A stretch of DNA of 34,741 bases, taken from contig JACRBF010000019.1 in NCBI GenBank assembly GCA_016213175.1, forward strand, positions 1-34,741, written 5' to 3'. This document shows positions 7,744 through 16,734 of the stretch, in pieces. Under the pieces are notes generated by a model. It was given only the letters and a program-made list of their open reading frames with translations, was not told the DNA's origin and did no database searches. This DNA comes from Chlamydiia bacterium (GTDB taxonomy: Bacteria; Chlamydiota; Chlamydiia; Chlamydiales; SM23-39). Both the position numbers and the translations under genes were made by a program. Position 1 is the first letter of the stretch, and every line of letters begins with the position of its first letter.

Positions 7744-9309
7744 ATGCAGTCGAATAATACGGCGGAATTCGGGAAATGGCGCTCTTTTTTCTGGCCCATT
7801 CATCGGTGGGAATTGAGAAAATTTCTACCGCTCTTCCTCATGTTCGCGCTCATTGCATTCAACTATAACCTGCTGCGCGCCTATAAAGACTCCATGATCA
7901 TGACGGCTAACCACTCTGGCGCCGAAACAATCCCTTTCATTAAGGTATGGGCGATTCTCCCTAGCGCCATTTTGTTAACTTTTATTTTTACAAGATTGAC
8001 CAATCGCTTTTCCCGAGAAAAAGTCTTCTATATCATGATGCTCATCTTTTTAGCATTTTTCTTTATTTTCGCCTTTGTCCTCTTCCCCTCTCAAGACCTA
8101 TTGCACCCCAACCATTTAAGCGATCGATTGCAAGCGATGCTCCCCAGCGGCTTCAAGGGGCTGATCGCCCTATTCCGCAACTGGACGTTCACCCTTTTTT
8201 ATGTGATGTCGGAGCTGTGGAGCACTGCGATCCTCTCTGTCTTGTTCTGGGGGTTTGCCAATGAGGTGACCTCCGTGGGCGAAGCGAAACGCTATTACGG
8301 CCTCTTGATGATCGGAGCCAACCTCGCAGGGATCGCTTCAGGTCAAGTAGCCATTTTATTTTCAGGTGATATTTTTCTCTCCTGGATTCCCTATGGAAAA
8401 AATGCCTGGGACCAGTCGGTACTCTTCCTCAGTTGCGCGATCATTTTCTCAGGAATTTTGACCATTGCGATCTTTCGCTGGCTGAACATCCAAGTCCTCA
8501 GACATTCTGATACTGCCCAGTCAATACAACAGCCCGAAAAAGTGAAGATGTCGATGCGGAAGAATTTTGCCTATCTCGCAAAATCAAAATACTTAATTTG
8601 CATCGCTGCGATTGTCGTCTCCTATAACCTCGCTATGAATCTCATTGAAGTTGTCTGGAAAAATCAGATCAAAAATCTCTACCCGAATCCGAGCGAATAT
8701 AACGCATACATGGGCGAAGTCATGACTTGGATGGGAGTGGTGGCAACGGTGGTGGCTATTTTCGTCACAAATAATGTGATCAGACGTTCCTGGACGATTA
8801 CGGCTCTGATCCCTGCCTTCATTACTTTGATCACGGGACTTGCCTTCTTTCTTTTTACTCTCTTCGGGCATACCGAGAGCAGCCTTTGGATCAGCTCCCT
8901 TCTCAACACAACGCCGCTCATGCTGGGTCTTGCATTCGGCTCCATTCAAAACTCGATGAGCAGAGCGTGCAAATATACCCTTTTCGACGCGACAAAAGAG
9001 ATGGCTTTTATCCCCTTAAGCGCCGAATCAAAACTCAAGGGCAAAGCCGCAATTGATGGGGTCGGGTCCCGCATAGGCAAATCGGGGGGCGCCGTGGTAC
9101 ACCAAGGGCTTCTCCTCGTCTTTTCTACCGTAGCCGCCAGCACCCCCTACATTGGCGGCATCTTCCTTATCGTCATCCTCATCTGGATTCTCTCTGCCGT
9201 CTCGCTCGGCAAACAATTCGATGCGCTAGTGACCGGAAAATCGAAGCTGGTCATCCCCTCAGACCCCGTGCCCAAGCCATCGTCAGTCCTCATGAGCGAG
9301 GGGGCTTGA
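7744..9309 (+). CDS. npt1: ATP/ADP translocase (TLC family nucleotide transporter)
   Basis: An inner-membrane antiporter of the plastid and obligate-intracellular-bacterium type, expected to import host ATP in exchange for ADP. The N-terminus has the family pattern FGKWRSFFWPIHRWELRKFLP followed by NYNLLRAYKDSMIMTA. About eleven to twelve hydrophobic segments run through the protein. The C-terminal block KGKAAIDGVGSRIGKSGGAV is the most conserved TLC signature. The length of 521 residues is normal. Environmental chlamydiae have several paralogs with different substrates; the neighbourhood npt1, pgsA, sppA, polA is that of the chlamydial ATP/ADP exchanger, so I favour that role, but substrate choice is inference. 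The stop lies five bases before pgsA. Confidence 0.94.
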   Translation: MQSNNTAEFGKWRSFFWPIHRWELRKFLPLFLMFALIAFNYNLLRAYKDSMIMTANHSGAETIPFIKVWAILPSAILLTFIFTRLTNRFSREKVFYIMMLIFLAFFFIFAFVLFPSQDLLHPNHLSDRLQAMLPSGFKGLIALFRNWTFTLFYVMSELWSTAILSVLFWGFANEVTSVGEAKRYYGLLMIGANLAGIASGQVAILFSGDIFLSWIPYGKNAWDQSVLFLSCAIIFSGILTIAIFRWLNIQVLRHSDTAQSIQQPEKVKMSMRKNFAYLAKSKYLICIAAIVVSYNLAMNLIEVVWKNQIKNLYPNPSEYNAYMGEVMTWMGVVATVVAIFVTNNVIRRSWTITALIPAFITLITGLAFFLFTLFGHTESSLWISSLLNTTPLMLGLAFGSIQNSMSRACKYTLFDATKEMAFIPLSAESKLKGKAAIDGVGSRIGKSGGAVVHQGLLLVFSTVAASTPYIGGIFLIVILIWILSAVSLGKQFDALVTGKSKLVIPSDPVPKPSSVLMSEGA

Positions 9310-9313
9310 TTGA

Positions 9314-9829
9314 ATGATCACATTATCCAACGGTCTTTCTTTTTTTCGAGCTCCTTTAGCCCTATTGTTTCTGCAAGAAAATTCTTCCCTACGTCTTCTT
9401 GCCGTCATTCTTGCAGCAATCACCGATTCTATTGATGGATACTTAGCGCGCAGATATCTCTCCACAAGCCGTTTTGGAGCCATCCTCGACCCTGCGATGG
9501 ATAAGTTTTTCGTCTATTTCGCCCTAACTGTTTTCTACACCGAAGGAAGGGTTGCTTCCTGGGAAGCCGCAGCAATGCTTTCGCGCGATTTCTTCCTCAT
9601 CCTCTATGGCCTGCTCATGTGTGTCACGCGGCGCTGGAAATCGATTGTTTTCCGTTCTGTTCGTTGGGGAAAAGTGACCACTGCCCTCCAATTTATTGTC
9701 CTCATTGGCCTTCTTTATAATACGTCTTTTCCCTGGATCGCCTTCGCAGCATTTGTCGCTATGGGATGGCTCGCCTTTCTCGAGCTCTTCCAATTAACAG
9801 CCCCCGCGCCTGCAAACCTATCCGAGTGA
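9314..9829 (+). CDS. pgsA: CDP-alcohol phosphatidyltransferase, probably phosphatidylglycerophosphate synthase
   Basis: A membrane enzyme joining CDP-diacylglycerol to an alcohol, here most likely glycerol-3-phosphate in the phosphatidylglycerol pathway. The complete family signature is visible: D38, D41-G42, A45-R46, G55, D59 and D63, in the spacing DG-x2-AR-x8-G-x3-D-x3-D. Several hydrophobic segments flank it. At 171 residues it is slightly short but intact. It starts four bases after npt1 stops, so the two are co-transcribed; chlamydiae place pgsA next to npt1. The alcohol substrate cannot be read from sequence, and phosphatidylserine synthase or a related activity is the alternative. Confidence 0.85.
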   Translation: MITLSNGLSFFRAPLALLFLQENSSLRLLAVILAAITDSIDGYLARRYLSTSRFGAILDPAMDKFFVYFALTVFYTEGRVASWEAAAMLSRDFFLILYGLLMCVTRRWKSIVFRSVRWGKVTTALQFIVLIGLLYNTSFPWIAFAAFVAMGWLAFLELFQLTAPAPANLSE

Positions 9830-9853
9830 ATTTTGTCGAAGGGAATGCCGAAA

Positions 9854-9993
9854 CTCGACTTTGCAACTTTTTGAGCCTGCTGGCCTCGGCATATTTGCTC
9901 TCTGAGGCGTTTAAATCGACTAGTTTGGCCTATGGCCAAACGTCCGAGAGCAAATAGGATAGGCCAGCAGGCTAAAAAAGTTGCAAAGTCGAT
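9854..9993. repeat. 140-bp near-perfect inverted repeat after pgsA
   Basis: Arms of 33 bases at 9854-9886 and 9961-9993 match at about 30 positions (core GACTTTGCAACTTTTT and GCCTGCTGGCCT). The interior holds further partial pairing (TTTGCTCTC with GAGAGCAAA) and a central palindrome TTTGGCCTATGGCCAAA at 9924-9940. It occupies most of the 208-base gap between pgsA and sppA, which has no gene. GACTTTGCAAC-like ends are common among insertion sequences, so a miniature derivative of an IS is plausible. It could also act as a strong RNA hairpin separating the two operons. Confidence 0.85.
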
Positions 9994-10037
9994 CTAAACT
10001 CAGGTATTTTGGAAGCAGCATCTACTGAAGGTTCATC

Positions 10038-11072
10038 ATGGAAATTGTGCGCGAATCAATTTTTATCTCTGCTCTACGAAGCTTTTGCAAGGCGTTTTTC
10101 GCCCTCTGCGGCCTTGGGCTTGCCCTTGCCCTGCTCCTGATCGTCTATTCTTTTTTCTCCGGCAACCCTGAGGAAAAGACAAACCTCGCGATTCTTCCTG
10201 ACGCCTCGGGAAGCCGAGAAATGGTGTCCTTGACAGCACCTGCCATTTTACAATTGAATGTCCACGGAGTAATCGGCGAGCCGCAAAACATTGATTCCGA
10301 TAGCGTTGAAAACATTCTCCTCGACTCCAGATCGGGACTCTTGAAACACGACAGAGTCAAAGGGATCTTAGTCCACTTCAATACTCCCGGCGGAACAGTA
10401 CTCGACGCTGATAACATCTACCGGATGCTCAAGGAGTATAAAGAAAAGTACAAAGTGCCTATCTTCTCCTACGTAGATGGTCTCTGCGCCTCCGGAGGTA
10501 TGTATATTGCCTGCGCCACCGATCAAATTTACGCAGGTCCTACGAGCATCATCGGGTCGGTAGGCGTTATCCTTGGCCCCTTTTTCAATATTTCAGATAC
10601 TTTAGGCAAAGTCGGCGTACAAGCGCGCACGATCACGGAAGGTCTCGATAAAGACATGATGAGTCCTTTCAGGCCCTGGAAAGAAAATGAGGATGCCTCT
10701 TTCAAATCCGTCACTTCCTATTTTTACAACCGTTTCGTCCAAATCGTAACGGACGCTCGCCCTCGGTTGGATAAGAGGAAGCTGATCCAGGAATATGGAG
10801 CTCAGGTCTTCGATGGCGTAAAAGCGCAGGAACTCGGGTATGTCGATACGGCGATGTCTAGCCGCAATGAAGCGCTCCTTGCTCTTCTCAACGCAGCTGG
10901 CATTAATCCCAAAAAAGAATACCAAGTCGTAGAACTCACGCCCAGCAAAGGATTACTCTCTCAGCTTGTGAAGGGGCAAAATGCTCTGTTCAATGGCAAA
11001 GTAGAGCATAGGCTCGACATCGGACAGCCGAAAATCCGCGATCAGGTTGCTTATTTGTATACCCATGAGTAG
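10038..11072 (+). CDS. sppA: Signal peptide peptidase SppA/SohB-type membrane serine protease
   Basis: A member of the S49 family that cleaves signal peptides and other peptides in the membrane plane. One N-terminal membrane anchor spans about residues 20-41. The nucleophile is S152 in GLCASGGMYIACA, and the general base is K205 in TEGLDKDMMSPFRP. The single-domain length of 344 residues corresponds to the SohB or short SppA form, not the double-length E. coli SppA. AAGG precedes the ATG. The gene ends five bases before polA, matching the chlamydial sohB-polA arrangement. Confidence 0.9.
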   Translation: MEIVRESIFISALRSFCKAFFALCGLGLALALLLIVYSFFSGNPEEKTNLAILPDASGSREMVSLTAPAILQLNVHGVIGEPQNIDSDSVENILLDSRSGLLKHDRVKGILVHFNTPGGTVLDADNIYRMLKEYKEKYKVPIFSYVDGLCASGGMYIACATDQIYAGPTSIIGSVGVILGPFFNISDTLGKVGVQARTITEGLDKDMMSPFRPWKENEDASFKSVTSYFYNRFVQIVTDARPRLDKRKLIQEYGAQVFDGVKAQELGYVDTAMSSRNEALLALLNAAGINPKKEYQVVELTPSKGLLSQLVKGQNALFNGKVEHRLDIGQPKIRDQVAYLYTHE

Positions 11073-11077
11073 GCTCT

Positions 11078-13759
11078 TTGAATAAAATTTATATCGTAGA
11101 CGCGGTCAATTACCTGTTTCGGGCCTATTATGCCATCGGTCCAATGACGAATGATCACGGCCAATCTACGAGCGCCTTGTACGGATTTATCCGTTCCATA
11201 CAAAAACTGATCAAAGAATTTTCTCCCGCCTATCTCGTTTGCGTTTTCGATGGCCCCGATAATAAGAAATCGAGACAAGCAGTGTACTCTGAGTATAAGG
11301 CGCATCGCAAAGGGGCGCCAGAAGATCTATTTCCTCAGTTTGAGCTCGCTGAACAATGGTGCGCGATGGCGGGAATTCCGACTCTTTGCGTCGAAGGGGT
11401 TGAGGCAGACGATACGATGGCCACCATTGCCCATTGGGCAAGAGAGCACAAAGCAAAAAGCTACCTCTGTTCAAGCGATAAGGATTTACTGCAGCTTGTA
11501 GACAACCACATCTTCGTACTCTATGCCCATAAAGAGAACCTGCTCGTCGATGCGGCTAAAGTCAAGGAGCTATTCGGAGTCCACCCCAAGCAAATGCTCG
11601 ACTATTTGGCGATCGTAGGCGATGCGTCGGATAATATCCCGGGTCTTGAAGGGTTTGGGCCCAAAACAACAGCTGCCCTCCTTGAGGAATTCGGCACGCT
11701 AGACAATCTCTTAGCGCATCCCGAAAAAGTAAAAGGCGAGAAAAAGCAAGAGATGTTGCGCACCAAGCAAGATCTTGCTCTCATGAGCAGAGAGCTGGCT
11801 ACTCTTAATACAAAAGTTCCCATCCCTCACGAAAGCGCTTTCTACCGCGTGAAAGAGCAAGACACGGGAAAATTGTCTCAGTTTTTTCACGAGATGAAAT
11901 TCCTCTCTCTCTTACGAGAGCTAGCGCCCTCTTCCCCCCCCACTGCAGAGAAAAAAAAAGGAAAACGCCATACGGAAAAGCGATGTTATCATTTCGTCAA
12001 TGACGAATGGACTCTCACGGAACTATTGAAACGATTGAGTCTTGCATCTCAGGTCTGCATCGATACGGAAACCACAGGACTGGATCCAATGACTGCCGAG
12101 TGGGTAGGAATAGGGTTTTGCATAGAACCGGGAGAGGCTTGGTATGTTCCTCGCAATGGCAACCTCCCTGAAAAAGAGACGCTTACCGCATTGAAACATT
12201 TCTTTGCTTCTGCCCAATGCGCCTTTTATGGCCATAACATCAAATACGATCTCCATATTCTAGAAAATCTCGGCATCGTCTTACACAATATTTGCTTTGA
12301 CACATTGATTGCCTCCTATTTACTGAACCCGCAAATACGGCGCCATAACCTGGACGACTTATCCCTGGAACACTTTCAAAAGGTGAAAATCCCGATTGAA
12401 AGTCTGATCGGCAAGGGGAAAAATCAAATCTCCATGCTCGAGGTACCGCCGGAACAGGTAGCAAAGTATTGCTGCGAGGATGTCGATTACACAGCGCGCT
12501 TGAAAGAGCTCTTTGAGGAGCTGCTCAAGGAAAGGAGGCTAGAGAGCCTTTTTACGGAGATCGAAATCCCCCTTATTGCAGTTCTTGAGAACATGGAACG
12601 AACAGGCATCTATCTCGATGTGCAAAAAATCGAAAATCTGGGGCGCCATACCAACAAAGAATTAGACTCTCTAAAGCGCAAAATTTATAAAGAGGCACAA
12701 GAAGAATTCAATCTCAACTCCCCCAAACAACTCAGCCATATCCTGTTTTCGCAATTACACCTCCAGCCGCCTGCCCGAAAAAAGACCGAATTCGCCACAG
12801 GCGCCGACGTCTTGGAATCTCTCATGGACGCACACCCCATCATCCCACTCATCCTACAATATCGCCTCTTAGAAAAACTCCGCTCCACGTATATTGAAGC
12901 GCTTCCCGAGGCTGTGAATCCAAAAACACACCGCATCCATTGTACATTCAATCAATCGGTCGCAGCAACAGGGCGCCTCTCTTCGCAAGATCCAAACCTG
13001 CAAAATATTCCGATCAGAACCCAAGAGGGTCTCGCCATCCGCGCTTGCTTTGAACCAAAAAGCGCGGAGTGGAGCTTTCTCGGAGGCGACTACTCTCAGA
13101 TCGAACTGCGTCTCCTCGCTCACTTCAGCCAAGACCCAGAGCTCCTGCGCGCGTTTCGCTCGAGTCAAGATATCCACGTCCATACAGCCTCCCTCATCTA
13201 TGACATCCCCGCTGCTATGATTACCCCCGAAATGCGCAATTTAGCTAAAACAGTCAATTTCGCCATTCTGTATGGACAAGGTCCCTTCGGCCTGTCCAAG
13301 CAACTGCATATTTCGACAAGGGAAGCCTCCACGTTTATCGACACCTATTTTAAACGCTATCCCAAGATCCGTGATTATCTCGACTCGTGCAAAGAGGCAG
13401 CTCAAAAGACAGGAGTTGCTACCACCCTGACGGGCAGGCAACGACCGATCCCTGAAATCAACAATAAAAATCCGGCTGTTAGAGCTGCCGCAGAGCGTCT
13501 CGCCATCAACACCCCCCTACAAGGCACCGCCGCCGATCTGATTAAAAAAGCGATGATCGAAATCGATAGGGAGATCAAAAACCGCCGTTTGGAGGGCAAA
13601 ATGATCCTCCAGATCCATGACGAATTAATTTTTGAAATCCCGGATGCGGAGATCGCAACGTTTAAAAAGCTGGTAAAACATCATATGGAACAAGTTTTTC
13701 CTCTGAATGTCCCCATTGAAGTCCATATCTCTGTTGGAAAAAATTGGGCCGAATGTTAA
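11078..13759 (+). CDS. polA: DNA polymerase I
   Basis: Repair and Okazaki-fragment-processing polymerase. The 5'-3' exonuclease domain covers about residues 1-290. A 3'-5' exonuclease domain follows with an intact DTE at 328-330 (CIDTETTGLDP), so proofreading is likely retained. The polymerase domain carries motif A GGDYSQIELRL near 670, motif B RNLAKTVNFAILYGQG near 720-735 and motif C IHDELIFE near 846-853. The length of 893 residues is full. The start is TTG at 11078, set by the conserved N-terminus (YIVDAVNYLFRAYYA) and by a GAGTAGG Shine-Dalgarno overlapping the sppA stop. The last seven bases overlap coaE as ATGTTAA. Confidence 0.97.
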   Translation: MNKIYIVDAVNYLFRAYYAIGPMTNDHGQSTSALYGFIRSIQKLIKEFSPAYLVCVFDGPDNKKSRQAVYSEYKAHRKGAPEDLFPQFELAEQWCAMAGIPTLCVEGVEADDTMATIAHWAREHKAKSYLCSSDKDLLQLVDNHIFVLYAHKENLLVDAAKVKELFGVHPKQMLDYLAIVGDASDNIPGLEGFGPKTTAALLEEFGTLDNLLAHPEKVKGEKKQEMLRTKQDLALMSRELATLNTKVPIPHESAFYRVKEQDTGKLSQFFHEMKFLSLLRELAPSSPPTAEKKKGKRHTEKRCYHFVNDEWTLTELLKRLSLASQVCIDTETTGLDPMTAEWVGIGFCIEPGEAWYVPRNGNLPEKETLTALKHFFASAQCAFYGHNIKYDLHILENLGIVLHNICFDTLIASYLLNPQIRRHNLDDLSLEHFQKVKIPIESLIGKGKNQISMLEVPPEQVAKYCCEDVDYTARLKELFEELLKERRLESLFTEIEIPLIAVLENMERTGIYLDVQKIENLGRHTNKELDSLKRKIYKEAQEEFNLNSPKQLSHILFSQLHLQPPARKKTEFATGADVLESLMDAHPIIPLILQYRLLEKLRSTYIEALPEAVNPKTHRIHCTFNQSVAATGRLSSQDPNLQNIPIRTQEGLAIRACFEPKSAEWSFLGGDYSQIELRLLAHFSQDPELLRAFRSSQDIHVHTASLIYDIPAAMITPEMRNLAKTVNFAILYGQGPFGLSKQLHISTREASTFIDTYFKRYPKIRDYLDSCKEAAQKTGVATTLTGRQRPIPEINNKNPAVRAAAERLAINTPLQGTAADLIKKAMIEIDREIKNRRLEGKMILQIHDELIFEIPDAEIATFKKLVKHHMEQVFPLNVPIEVHISVGKNWAEC

Positions 13760-14352
13760 AATTGCGCAAGATTGCCATCACAGGTGGGGTCGCAAGCGGT
13801 AAGACGACTGTATGTAGGATCTTTCGCAACCTCGGTGCTTTCGTCGTTAATGCAGACGCAATCGTACATGAACTCTTAGTACCCGATACGAATCTTGGAC
13901 AACAGATCGTACGGCTTTTCGGAAAAGAAATTGTTGCAGATGGGATTCTCAATCGAGGGATGATTGCCGAAAAGGCTTTTACACATCCGCAAACCTTACA
14001 GGAATTAGAGTCCCTTTTGCATCCGGCAGTGAAGCAGAGAATCGAAGCCCTTTATGAAACAGCATGCCGTGCTAAGACGTATACCTCTTTCCTCGTGGAG
14101 ATCCCTCTTTTATTTGAAATTCAATGGGAATCGTTTTACGATTGCGTGATCGCAGTAGTCTCCGATGAGGGGGTAGCGCGCGAACGATTTGCGCAAGAGG
14201 GCTTCCCACCCGAAGAATACGACCGAAGAATGAAACGACAATTAGACCCGAATCAAAAAGCTAAGCGCGCTGATTACGTGATCCTAAACAAAGGTTCTCT
14301 CGAAGATCTGAAAAGACAAGTCATCGCATTAAACCGGTCTTTGTCTATTTGA
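13753..14352 (+). CDS. coaE: Dephospho-CoA kinase
   Basis: The last step of coenzyme A synthesis, phosphorylating the 3'-hydroxyl of dephospho-CoA. The P-loop ITGGVASGKTT lies at residues 9-19. The characteristic NADAIVHELL follows (usually DAD or NAD in CoaE), as does the HP motif in LLHPAVKQRIE and the lid region ERFAQEGFPPEEYDRRMKRQ. The length of about 199 residues is normal. I choose the ATG at 13753, which overlaps the polA stop (ATGTTAA), over a TTG nine bases upstream. The junction implies translational coupling to polA, as in Chlamydia. Confidence 0.94.
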   Translation: MLKLRKIAITGGVASGKTTVCRIFRNLGAFVVNADAIVHELLVPDTNLGQQIVRLFGKEIVADGILNRGMIAEKAFTHPQTLQELESLLHPAVKQRIEALYETACRAKTYTSFLVEIPLLFEIQWESFYDCVIAVVSDEGVARERFAQEGFPPEEYDRRMKRQLDPNQKAKRADYVILNKGSLEDLKRQVIALNRSLSI

Positions 14353-14370
14353 GGAAGCGGATTTGGGCTG

Positions 14371-14430
14371 AGAGGGTGTCTACAAAATAATCTCAAACAT
14401 CGACGAACCTTTACTTTGTAGACATCCTCT
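14371..14430. repeat. 60-bp inverted repeat between coaE and rho
   Basis: Arms at 14371-14390 and 14411-14430 (AGAGGGTGTCTACAAAATAA against the reverse complement of TTACTTTGTAGACATCCTCT) match at 18 of 20 positions around a 20-base loop. No T-run follows, so it is not a textbook terminator. GGTGTCTACAAA-like ends occur in insertion sequences, so a short MITE is possible. The rest of 14353-14524 shows no gene; the rho promoter probably lies in 14440-14510, but I cannot place it. Confidence 0.75.
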
Positions 14431-14524
14431 GATGTGAAAGACGCCTCAAGAGATAGACAAAGTCGAGGACAAGTCCAGTTAACTAAATTCATTATGCAAC
14501 AACTAAAAAGGTGAGTCTATCTCC

Positions 14525-15847
14525 ATGAATCAAGATCAAAATACTGAACCGCAAAACTCCGCTCCCGCTCCTACGCCCCCCCAGTTCGAAGCAGTCACGA
14601 AAATCTCCGATTTGCAGCGAATGAATATCGACCAGCTCCAGGCCTATGCTCGCAGTATCGGTCTCAGACATACAGCACCCCTGCCTAAATCGGGAGTCGT
14701 CTTCGAGATCGTTAAAACGATCTCTGAACGTCCCAATGAGGTGCTCTACGGCGAAGGAGTGCTTGAAGTACTTCCTGACGGTTTTGGCTTTCTTCGCTCT
14801 CCTAACTACAACTACCTCCCCTCAGCCGAAGATATCTATGTCTCCCCTGCCCAAATCCGCAGATTCGATCTCCGCAAAGGCGATACGATTTTTGGATCGA
14901 TCCGTTCTCCTAAAGATAAAGAAAAATATTTCGCCATGCTCAAAGTGGAGCGGATCAACGGAAAAACATTTGAGGAGACGAGAGACCGCGTGTTGTTTGA
15001 AAACTTAACGCCCCTCTATCCCGATAAACGTCTCGTCATGGAGACATCGCGGGATCGCTTTTCTACTCGGGTTCTCGATTTAGCAGCCCCTATTGGCAAA
15101 GGACAGCGTGCACTGATCGTAGCCCCTCCCAAATCAGGGAAAACGATCCTTATGCAGCACATTGCCAACGCGATTGAAGTCAATAATCCCGACGTGATCC
15201 TCCTTGTTCTGCTCATTGACGAACGCCCTGAGGAAGTCACCGATATGATCCGTACAGTCAAAGGTGAAGTGATCGCCTCTACTTTTGATGAACCGCCAGA
15301 GCGGCACGTTCAAATCGCTGAAATGGTCATTGAAAAAGCAAGACGCCTGGTTGAGTGCGGCTACGATGTTGTTATTCTCCTCGACAACATTACAAGGCTT
15401 GCAAGAGCCTACAATACAGTGCAGCCCCATTCAGGGAAAATCCTGACAGGCGGCGTCGACGCGAACGCTCTCCACAAGCCGAAACGCTTCTTCGGGGCCG
15501 CTCGTAATATCGAACAAGGAGGGTCGCTCACGATCATTGCGACTGCCCTCATCGATACAGGATCTCGTATGGACGAGGTCATTTTTGAAGAATTTAAAGG
15601 AACTGGCAACATGGAACTCGTGCTCGATCGACGCTTGGCTGACAGACGCATTTTCCCTGCCATCGACCTCATCAAAAGCGGAACACGTAAAGAAGAGCTC
15701 CTCTTTCATCCTGCCGAATTAGAAAAAATCTATCTGCTGCGACAAGGAATTGCTGATCTGACCCCTGTCGATGCAATGAATCTCCTCGTTGCCAGACTAA
15801 AAAAAACCGCTACCAATGCAGAATTTTTACTTTCTATGAAAGAGTAG
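14525..15847 (+). CDS. rho: Transcription termination factor Rho
   Basis: Hexameric RNA-dependent ATPase that ends transcription. After a short, proline-rich, probably disordered leader (residues 1-25), a Rho_N helical domain (about 28-70) and the cold-shock-like RNA-binding domain (about 72-145, with [14 protein letters not shown]) follow. The ATPase core has Walker A APPKSGKT near 200-207 and Walker [17 protein letters not shown] near 282. The Q- and R-loop regions are intact ([20 protein letters not shown]). At 440 residues it lacks the large insert of high-GC Rho proteins. AGGTGAG lies somewhat far (about 12 bases) before the ATG. Confidence 0.97.
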   Translation: MNQDQNTEPQNSAPAPTPPQFEAVTKISDLQRMNIDQLQAYARSIGLRHTAPLPKSGVVFEIVKTISERPNEVLYGEGVLEVLPDGFGFLRSPNYNYLPSAEDIYVSPAQIRRFDLRKGDTIFGSIRSPKDKEKYFAMLKVERINGKTFEETRDRVLFENLTPLYPDKRLVMETSRDRFSTRVLDLAAPIGKGQRALIVAPPKSGKTILMQHIANAIEVNNPDVILLVLLIDERPEEVTDMIRTVKGEVIASTFDEPPERHVQIAEMVIEKARRLVECGYDVVILLDNITRLARAYNTVQPHSGKILTGGVDANALHKPKRFFGAARNIEQGGSLTIIATALIDTGSRMDEVIFEEFKGTGNMELVLDRRLADRRIFPAIDLIKSGTRKEELLFHPAELEKIYLLRQGIADLTPVDAMNLLVARLKKTATNAEFLLSMKE

Positions 15848-15894
15848 TGTAAAAAAAGATTTTGCGATAAAAGGAGTGGAGGAGATCTCCCACT

Positions 15895-16734
15895 ATGCGC
15901 CCCCTTACCCTTTTTATCGTCTTGCTCACTGTATGTTTAGGTATGTTTTGGGCTTGGACCTATCTTCCTGGTTTCCGCTCAAAACTAGAAGATCTCCTAA
16001 GTCCCAATACATTTCAAACGCTCGAGGTTCGCTATTCAGCCGAAAGCATTATGGAAGCCCATCGCAAAGAGCTTCTCGCCGATAATGCCCACGTCTTTTT
16101 GGAACCCACGCTCAAATTCGTCCCCTATCTCCTCATGGACGTGAAATATATGCGCTCCCAAGAAAAAACGGGAGAAGGCGTCATTCTCTGGGGGCTTGTC
16201 GATGGAGAAATGGTCGTGAATACAAGTACCTGGGAAAGAACCCATGGCTTTACTGATTGCATTGCTGCAAACGCAGGAAGGCAAGAATTTAAAATCATCA
16301 ATGCCCTCGCCTCTCGCGGCGGTTCTTGGGATCGAGATGGTCTCTCTAAGTTTCTCAATATCGAAAATAATATTTTAGATAACTGGGTGGACAATTGCCG
16401 GAAAAAAAGTTTGATCGTACAAACGGGGAATACCTATCGTCTCCATTTACAAAACCCGCGGCTGATGGTGATCCCTGAAACGAAACTGGAACATTGGCTC
16501 GTCACAAAACCTGCCAAGAAGGCGATCCGAGTCAAAAAGCGTTACCGATCTGCCCAAATCGAAAATATCGCACAAGCCGCCTTTGGAGGGGACTTCGCCA
16601 TTCGAAAAACAACAGAAATTTTCCTTCCAGTCTATAGCATCGTCGTCCAAAATCCCGACGGCACGCAAATGTCTAGCTACTGGAACGCTCTCAATGGGAA
16701 ACGGCTTGCTGCACCTCCCTATGAGATTGAGTGA
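15895..16734 (+). CDS. Unknown protein with N-terminal membrane anchor, downstream of rho
   Basis: I do not recognise a family for this 279-residue protein. Residues 4-23 (hydrophobic, LTLFIVLLTVCLGMFWAW) form one membrane segment or uncleaved signal. The rest is soluble and carries a net positive C-terminal third. Residues about 140-185 (INALASRGGSWDRDGLSKFL, then DNWVDNCRKKSLIVQTGNTY) have the rhythm of a winged-helix fold: helix, helix, hairpin. That is a guess from pattern only. GGAGGAG precedes the ATG at 15895. The stop overlaps the start of the flavin-reductase-like gene by 14 bases, so translation of the two is linked. A similarly placed unknown gene exists near rho in Chlamydia (CT490), but I cannot say they are orthologs. 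Confidence 0.7.
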   Translation: MRPLTLFIVLLTVCLGMFWAWTYLPGFRSKLEDLLSPNTFQTLEVRYSAESIMEAHRKELLADNAHVFLEPTLKFVPYLLMDVKYMRSQEKTGEGVILWGLVDGEMVVNTSTWERTHGFTDCIAANAGRQEFKIINALASRGGSWDRDGLSKFLNIENNILDNWVDNCRKKSLIVQTGNTYRLHLQNPRLMVIPETKLEHWLVTKPAKKAIRVKKRYRSAQIENIAQAAFGGDFAIRKTTEIFLPVYSIVVQNPDGTQMSSYWNALNGKRLAAPPYEIE

